Assembly (NCBI GenBank): GCA_030446465.1 | Contig: JAUJNI010000002.1 | Span: 444,963 to 508,962 of the forward strand | Direction of reading: 5' to 3' | DNA: 64,000 bases | Origin: Actinomycetota bacterium | Lineage (GTDB): Bacteria; Actinomycetota; CADDZG01; WHSQ01 | Shown here: one piece after another, positions 60,640 to 64,000 of the stretch | How positions within the stretch are numbered: position 1 is the first letter of the stretch | Layout: every line of letters begins with the position of its first letter | Program-made: the position numbers and the translations under genes | The notes under the pieces: generated by a model | Seen by the model: only the letters and a program-made list of their open reading frames with translations | What the model was told of the DNA's origin: nothing | Databases searched by the model: none

Positions 60640-62163
60640 ATGCCAACCGTCCAACAGCTCGCCAGGGAACTCGGCCTCACCTCCCAGGAGGTGATGACTC
60701 GGCTGAAGGCGTTGGGCCGGCCCGCGGACGGACATCTTTCCCAAGTGGAGGATCAGGCTGCGGAGCGGCTTCGCCGAGAGAAGGCGACCTCGTCGCCCGT
60801 AGGTGATGCCACCTCAGAGACTGGTCGAGACGCCGCAGCCACTTCCGGGACCACGCCTGGGGGCTCGCCCCCGCCGACGGCAACTGCAGGCAGGACGGGG
60901 GCCAGAAAGACGACTGCGAGGAGCCCTTCCAAGAAGACCACTGCAAAAAAGACGACCACGCGCCCGGCCCCCGCCGCGTCCACCGGCGACCAGCAAGAGG
61001 CAGGGGCGGACGGCGCGGACGGCGGTGCTGCCGGCGCCGGTGCGCAGACCCCCTCGCAGGAGTCGACGGCAAAGAAGACGACGGCGAAGGCCACGGGGGC
61101 CAAGAAGACGACCGCCAAGAAGACCACCGCGGCCTCCCCCAAGAAGACAACGGCGAAGACGACGGCGGCCAAGAAGGCCACCGCGAAGAAGACCACTGCA
61201 AAAAAGACGACGGGCAAGAAGACCACCGCCAAGAAGACCACTGCAAAAAAGACGACTGCCCGCGGCGTCGCGCAGGACGGACCTGCCGACGCTCAGGCTC
61301 CGGTTGTGGAGGGCCAAGAGGACTCGGCCCAGGACGCGCAGGGGCCACAGGCACAGCCCGACGACGGCGCCCAAGCTGCCCCAGGAACCGAACCGGCCAA
61401 GCCCAAACGGCGATTCGGGATCTTTCCGCGCAGGCGCAAGGGGGCCGAGGGGGAGTCCAAGGAGCAACCCGCCAAGGCCAAGCCCAAGCCGGAGCCTCCC
61501 AAGCCAAAGGGTCAGGCCCGAAAGAAGTGGTTGAAGCGGCTGACGGAGCTGCCCGTTCTCGTCCTCATCGCCTTCCTCGTCGCGATCGTCATCAAGACCT
61601 TTCTCGTGCAGGCCTTTTTCATCCCCTCGGGTTCCATGCGACCGACGCTCGCCGGCGGCCAACGGGTGCTCGTCGAAAAGCTCAGCTACCTTTTCAGCAA
61701 CCCCGACCGCGGCGACGTGGTCGTGTTCGCGCGGTCCGATGCAGCCCAGAAGGTGAAGAAGCAAGCCTGGTACGACGACGCCCGTAACTTCATGAAGGAC
61801 CTCATCGGCCTCCCCACGCCCGGAACGACCGACTACATCAAACGGATCGCGGCAGTTGGGGGCGACACGCTTAGTTACGAGGGAAGTCCCAGAGTCCTGA
61901 CGGTCAATGGGAAGAGGATCAAGGAGCCTTACCTCACGCGGCCGGACACAACCAGCCCGGCGGTGACCGGCGACAGTTGCAGGAACATGCAGCTCGAACC
62001 GGTGAAAGGGGGCTGCCGTGTCCCGGCGGGGACCGTCTTCGTGCTGGGCGATAATCGGGACCAGTCCCAGGACTCCCGCTTCATCGGGCCGGTCAAAGAG
62101 GAAAAGATCATCGGCCGAGCCTTCGTGGTGATCTGGCCGGTGGAGGACCTGGCCGGCCTGTAA
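60640..62163 (+). CDS. lepB: Signal peptidase I with IF2_N-like domain and Lys/Thr repeat
   Basis: A 507-residue protein of unusual build. Residues 1-48 (MPTVQQLARELGLTSQEVMT, then LKALGRP..HLSQVEDQAA) look like the IF2_N domain of translation factor IF-2. Residues about 85-210 are low-complexity KKTTAKKTTAKK repeats, as in histone-H1-like tails, then an acidic and Pro/Lys linker. A membrane segment (about 302-325) and a full signal peptidase I follow: FIPSGSMRPTL with Ser332, KLSYLFSNPDRGDVVVF, DYIKRIAAVGGD with Lys401 and LGDNRDQSQDSRF. The catalytic half is complete, so cleavage is expected; the cytoplasmic tail probably binds nucleic acid or ribosomes. Confidence 0.88.
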   Translation: MPTVQQLARELGLTSQEVMTRLKALGRPADGHLSQVEDQAAERLRREKATSSPVGDATSETGRDAAATSGTTPGGSPPPTATAGRTGARKTTARSPSKKTTAKKTTTRPAPAASTGDQQEAGADGADGGAAGAGAQTPSQESTAKKTTAKATGAKKTTAKKTTAASPKKTTAKTTAAKKATAKKTTAKKTTGKKTTAKKTTAKKTTARGVAQDGPADAQAPVVEGQEDSAQDAQGPQAQPDDGAQAAPGTEPAKPKRRFGIFPRRRKGAEGESKEQPAKAKPKPEPPKPKGQARKKWLKRLTELPVLVLIAFLVAIVIKTFLVQAFFIPSGSMRPTLAGGQRVLVEKLSYLFSNPDRGDVVVFARSDAAQKVKKQAWYDDARNFMKDLIGLPTPGTTDYIKRIAAVGGDTLSYEGSPRVLTVNGKRIKEPYLTRPDTTSPAVTGDSCRNMQLEPVKGGCRVPAGTVFVLGDNRDQSQDSRFIGPVKEEKIIGRAFVVIWPVEDLAGL

Positions 62164-62164
62164 C

Positions 62165-62183
62165 ACCGGGCCACCGGTTTTTT
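62165..62183 (+). terminator. Intrinsic terminator after the second signal peptidase gene
   Basis: ACCGG, loop GCCA, CCGGT, then a run of T to 62183, directly behind the stop codon. Confidence 0.7.
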
Positions 62184-62248
62184 CGCCCTACGACTACCCT
62201 CCGGCCCTCCTGTGGGGCGAAAGAAGCGATGGTGCGCGCCCGCCGGGT

Positions 62249-62254
62249 TAAAGT
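62249..62254 (+). promoter_or_regulatory. -10 box of rnhB, leaderless layout
   Basis: TAAAGT, seven bases, then ATG 62262; it favours this start over ATG 62229. Confidence 0.45.
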
Positions 62255-62261
62255 CCGGGCG

Positions 62262-62954
62262 ATGGCCGCCGATGCGCTCGGACTGATGGAGGCCCGGCTC
62301 ACGGCCGCCGGCTTCGAGCGCGTCGCAGGCGCCGACGAGGTCGGCAGAGGAGCTCTGGCAGGGCCGCTCATGGCGGCAGCGGTGATCCTTCCTCCGGGGG
62401 CCGGTCTCGACGGGCTGCGGGACTCCAAGCTCTGCACCAGAGGCCAGCGAGAGCGCCTGGCTCGGGAGATCAAAGCCGTTGCGCTGGCCTGGTCGGTGGT
62501 GCGGGTTCGTCACGACCGCATAGACCGCGAGGGGCTCCAGCGCTGCAACCTCAATGCCCTCAGGCGGGCCCTCAAGAAGCTCCCGGTCGATCCCGATTAC
62601 GCGCTGCTCGACTGCTTCGCGATGAAGCGACTGCCTTTTCCCTCGCTCGCCGTGAAAAAGGCGGACTACGTGTCAAAGAACGTGGCCGCGGCCTCGATAC
62701 TTGCCAAGGTGGCCAGGGACTCGGTTATGCGCAGGTACCACCGCCGCTGGCCGCACTACGGCTTCGGGACGAACGTCGGCTACGGAACGAGACACCACTG
62801 GAAAGCGCTCGAGCACTTCGGCCCCTGTGCAATCCACCGCCGAAGCTTCTTTGGAGTCACCGGCTTCTGGGACGAGGATGGCGTCTGGCGCCCCCATCCG
62901 GCGCGACACTTGGGGCTGGAAGGTGACGGCCTAACAGGAAAGAGGACCGGGTAA
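62262..62954 (+). CDS. rnhB: Ribonuclease HII
   Basis: A 230-residue RNase HII. VAGADEVGRGALAGPLMAAA carries the DEVGRG Asp and Glu, LRDSKLCTRGQRERL follows, the third acidic residue is in YALLDCF, and KADYVSKNVAAASILAKVAR is the family's C-terminal helix. It removes RNA from RNA-DNA hybrids and single ribonucleotides from DNA. The ATG at 62229 is in frame and may be used by other annotation. The stop overlaps the DUF2469 start (TAATG). Confidence 0.95.
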   Translation: MAADALGLMEARLTAAGFERVAGADEVGRGALAGPLMAAAVILPPGAGLDGLRDSKLCTRGQRERLAREIKAVALAWSVVRVRHDRIDREGLQRCNLNALRRALKKLPVDPDYALLDCFAMKRLPFPSLAVKKADYVSKNVAAASILAKVARDSVMRRYHRRWPHYGFGTNVGYGTRHHWKALEHFGPCAIHRRSFFGVTGFWDEDGVWRPHPARHLGLEGDGLTGKRTG

Positions 62955-63283
62955 TGGGGGTCGAGGATCTCGAGAAGTACGAGGCCGAGATGGAGCTCCA
63001 GCTCTACAAGGAGTACCGCGACGTTCTCCCCATGTTCAAGTTCGTCGTGGAAACGGAGCGACGCTTTTACCTCGCGAACGAGGTCAAGGTCGAGACTCGC
63101 CAGGTTGCCGCCAAGTTGTGGTTCGAAGTGGAGTTGAGGGATGCATGGGTGTGGGACATGCACAGGCCGGCGCGCTTCGTCTCCCACGTGAGGGTCGTCA
63201 CGTTCAGGGACCTGAACGTCGAAGAGCTGGCTCAGCTGGCAGAGCGGGACCTGATCCCAGAACCCCCGGGACTCGAGGACTAG
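62954..63283 (+). CDS. DUF2469-family protein
   Basis: A 109-residue acidic protein starting MGVEDLEKYEAEMELQLYKE, followed by EYRDVLPMFKFVVETERRFY and VELRDAWVWDMHRPARFV. This family is typical of Actinobacteria and usually sits behind rnhB, as here. Function unknown. Overlaps the rnhB stop by one base. Confidence 0.93.
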   Translation: MGVEDLEKYEAEMELQLYKEYRDVLPMFKFVVETERRFYLANEVKVETRQVAAKLWFEVELRDAWVWDMHRPARFVSHVRVVTFRDLNVEELAQLAERDLIPEPPGLED

Positions 63284-63312
63284 CAGCACCGTTTCGCGTC
63301 GCAGGCCACCGC

Positions 63313-63318
63313 TAGCTT
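63313..63318 (+). promoter_or_regulatory. -10 box of yraN, leaderless layout
   Basis: TAGCTT, six bases, then ATG 63325. Confidence 0.45.
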
Positions 63319-63324
63319 GTCGGC

Positions 63325-63678
63325 ATGGACGCGCGGCCAACTCTGGGGCGAACCGGCGAAGATCTCGCCGTCGATCTGCTTGAACGGCTCGGCTTCACCA
63401 TCGTCGACCGTAACTGGCGCTGTGCGGCGGGAGAGATCGACGTTGTTGCTACGAAGGACGGCCTGCTCGTCTTTTGTGAGGTCAAGACCCGCAGCACGAA
63501 CAGGTGGGGGGAGCCGTCCGAAGCCGTCGGTTACGCGAAGCAGGCAAGGCTGCGGCGCCTTGCGGCGGCGTGGGTCGGTGAGCGCAGACCGGGGGGTGTA
63601 CGGATTCGCTTCGATGTGGTGTCCGTTATCGTTCGGGCCGCCCACACGGAGGTGGTTCACCTGCCGGACGCCTTTTAG
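63325..63678 (+). CDS. yraN: YraN / UPF0102-family nuclease-fold protein
   Basis: A 117-residue protein with the restriction-endonuclease-like core: GRTGEDLAVDLLERLGFTIV, AGEIDVVATKDGLLVFCEVK (E..D..E.K ligands), TRSTNRWGEPSEAV and KQARLRRLAAAWV. Family members are of uncertain function but structurally near Holliday-junction nucleases. The place behind rnhB and DUF2469 is usual in Actinobacteria. Confidence 0.93.
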   Translation: MDARPTLGRTGEDLAVDLLERLGFTIVDRNWRCAAGEIDVVATKDGLLVFCEVKTRSTNRWGEPSEAVGYAKQARLRRLAAAWVGERRPGGVRIRFDVVSVIVRAAHTEVVHLPDAF

Positions 63679-63712
63679 AAGATGAAGCCTGAAGGACCGT
63701 GAAGGAGGCGGT

Positions 63713-64000
63713 ATGACCGCTTACGAGTCGCTCGTCTGGGACCAAGAGGGCCATGTCGCTACCGTCACTCTCAACCGGCCCGCCAAACGCAACGCCATGT
63801 CCTGGGTCATGTTCGAGGAGATAGGGGCGGCGTTCGAACGCGCCTCCGAGGATCCGGGGATCCGTTGTCTGGTAGTGACCGGCGCGGGGGGAGCCTTTAC
63901 CTCGGGTGCAGACCTCAACGATCCGGCCAACCTTGATGGGTCCGGCTTTGAGCTAAAGGACCGAATGCGGCGCATCCACCGCATCGCGACGGCAGTAATC
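63713..64000 (+). CDS. Enoyl-CoA hydratase/isomerase family protein (partial)
   Basis: The first 96 codons of a crotonase-fold enzyme that runs off the right edge. HVATVTLNRPAKRNAMSWVM and CLVVTGAGGAFTSGADLNDP carry the CoA-binding and oxyanion-hole residues (AGGAF.SGADL). GAAGGAGG lies five bases before ATG 63713, fixing the start. Substrate unknown. Confidence 0.92.
   Translation, partial: MTAYESLVWDQEGHVATVTLNRPAKRNAMSWVMFEEIGAAFERASEDPGIRCLVVTGAGGAFTSGADLNDPANLDGSGFELKDRMRRIHRIATAVI

Noticed and set aside
60814-62166. Minus-strand open frame of 450 codons opposite the second signal peptidase gene
   Set aside because: Low-complexity Leu/Gly/Arg text made by the antisense of the KKTTAKK repeat; no start signal or family.

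Overview
The window looks like a chromosomal piece of a high-G+C actinobacterium (Actinomycetota), probably outside the well-studied genera. The evidence is the order gltX, tRNA-Gln(CTG), tRNA-Glu(CTC), rplS, two signal peptidase I genes, rnhB, a DUF2469 gene and yraN; the presence of gatCAB; frequent GTG and TTG starts; and many genes that have a TANNNT -10 box only 6-8 bases before the start codon, which is the leaderless-mRNA layout common in Actinobacteria. No transposase, prophage or CRISPR array was seen. Species cannot be named from this sequence alone.

Layout. 1-5.2 kb: molybdenum-cofactor genes (partial mogA/moaB, moaE, moaA) interleaved with two SDR genes and an ECF sigma factor with a membrane partner. 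5.3-10.3 kb: UDP-sulfoquinovose synthase, NAD(P)-isocitrate dehydrogenase type enzyme, NCS2 purine permease and carbamate kinase. 10.3-24.4 kb: mixed housekeeping and secondary genes, including an M23-lipase fusion, YgjP-like protease, rhodanese-like protein without its cysteines, FxsA, S66 carboxypeptidase, GreA, amidohydrolase, GMC alcohol oxidase, a metal-dependent hydrolase and an acyl-CoA dehydrogenase broken by three indels. 24.6-29.6 kb: a large secreted subtilase. 29.6-35.6 kb: gatCAB, a SRPBCC protein and two tandem DUF3048 proteins. 35.6-38.9 kb (minus strand): serine-acetyltransferase-like gene, murJ and a sulfotransferase. 39.1-49.0 kb: a giant secreted RHS/YD-repeat protein with a zinc-protease-like tip, followed by small lipoprotein and membrane genes of clearly lower G+C. 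49.3-56.1 kb: hydroxy-acid oxidase, two half-size TauE/SafE proteins, and amino-acid genes (aspartate-type aminotransferase, serC, serA, ilvE). 56.2-57.7 kb: a PP2C phosphatase and a VapBC-type toxin-antitoxin pair. 57.8-64 kb: translation and secretion genes listed above, ending in a partial enoyl-CoA hydratase.

How genes fit together. GatCAB plus GltX beside tRNA-Gln and tRNA-Glu suggests that Gln-tRNA is made by transamidation. SerC and SerA make serine from 3-phosphoglycerate. MoaA, MoaE and MogA/MoaB cover most steps of molybdopterin synthesis. The RHS gene and the small genes downstream resemble a polymorphic toxin locus with candidate immunity genes.

Most notable: the RHS toxin-like locus with its composition shift; a signal peptidase I carrying an IF2_N-like domain and a long Lys/Thr repeat; a possible minus-strand small RNA with a C-rich loop near 12.0 kb; an aminotransferase that seems to start at ATT; and seven single-base frame breaks that look like sequencing errors or recent decay.
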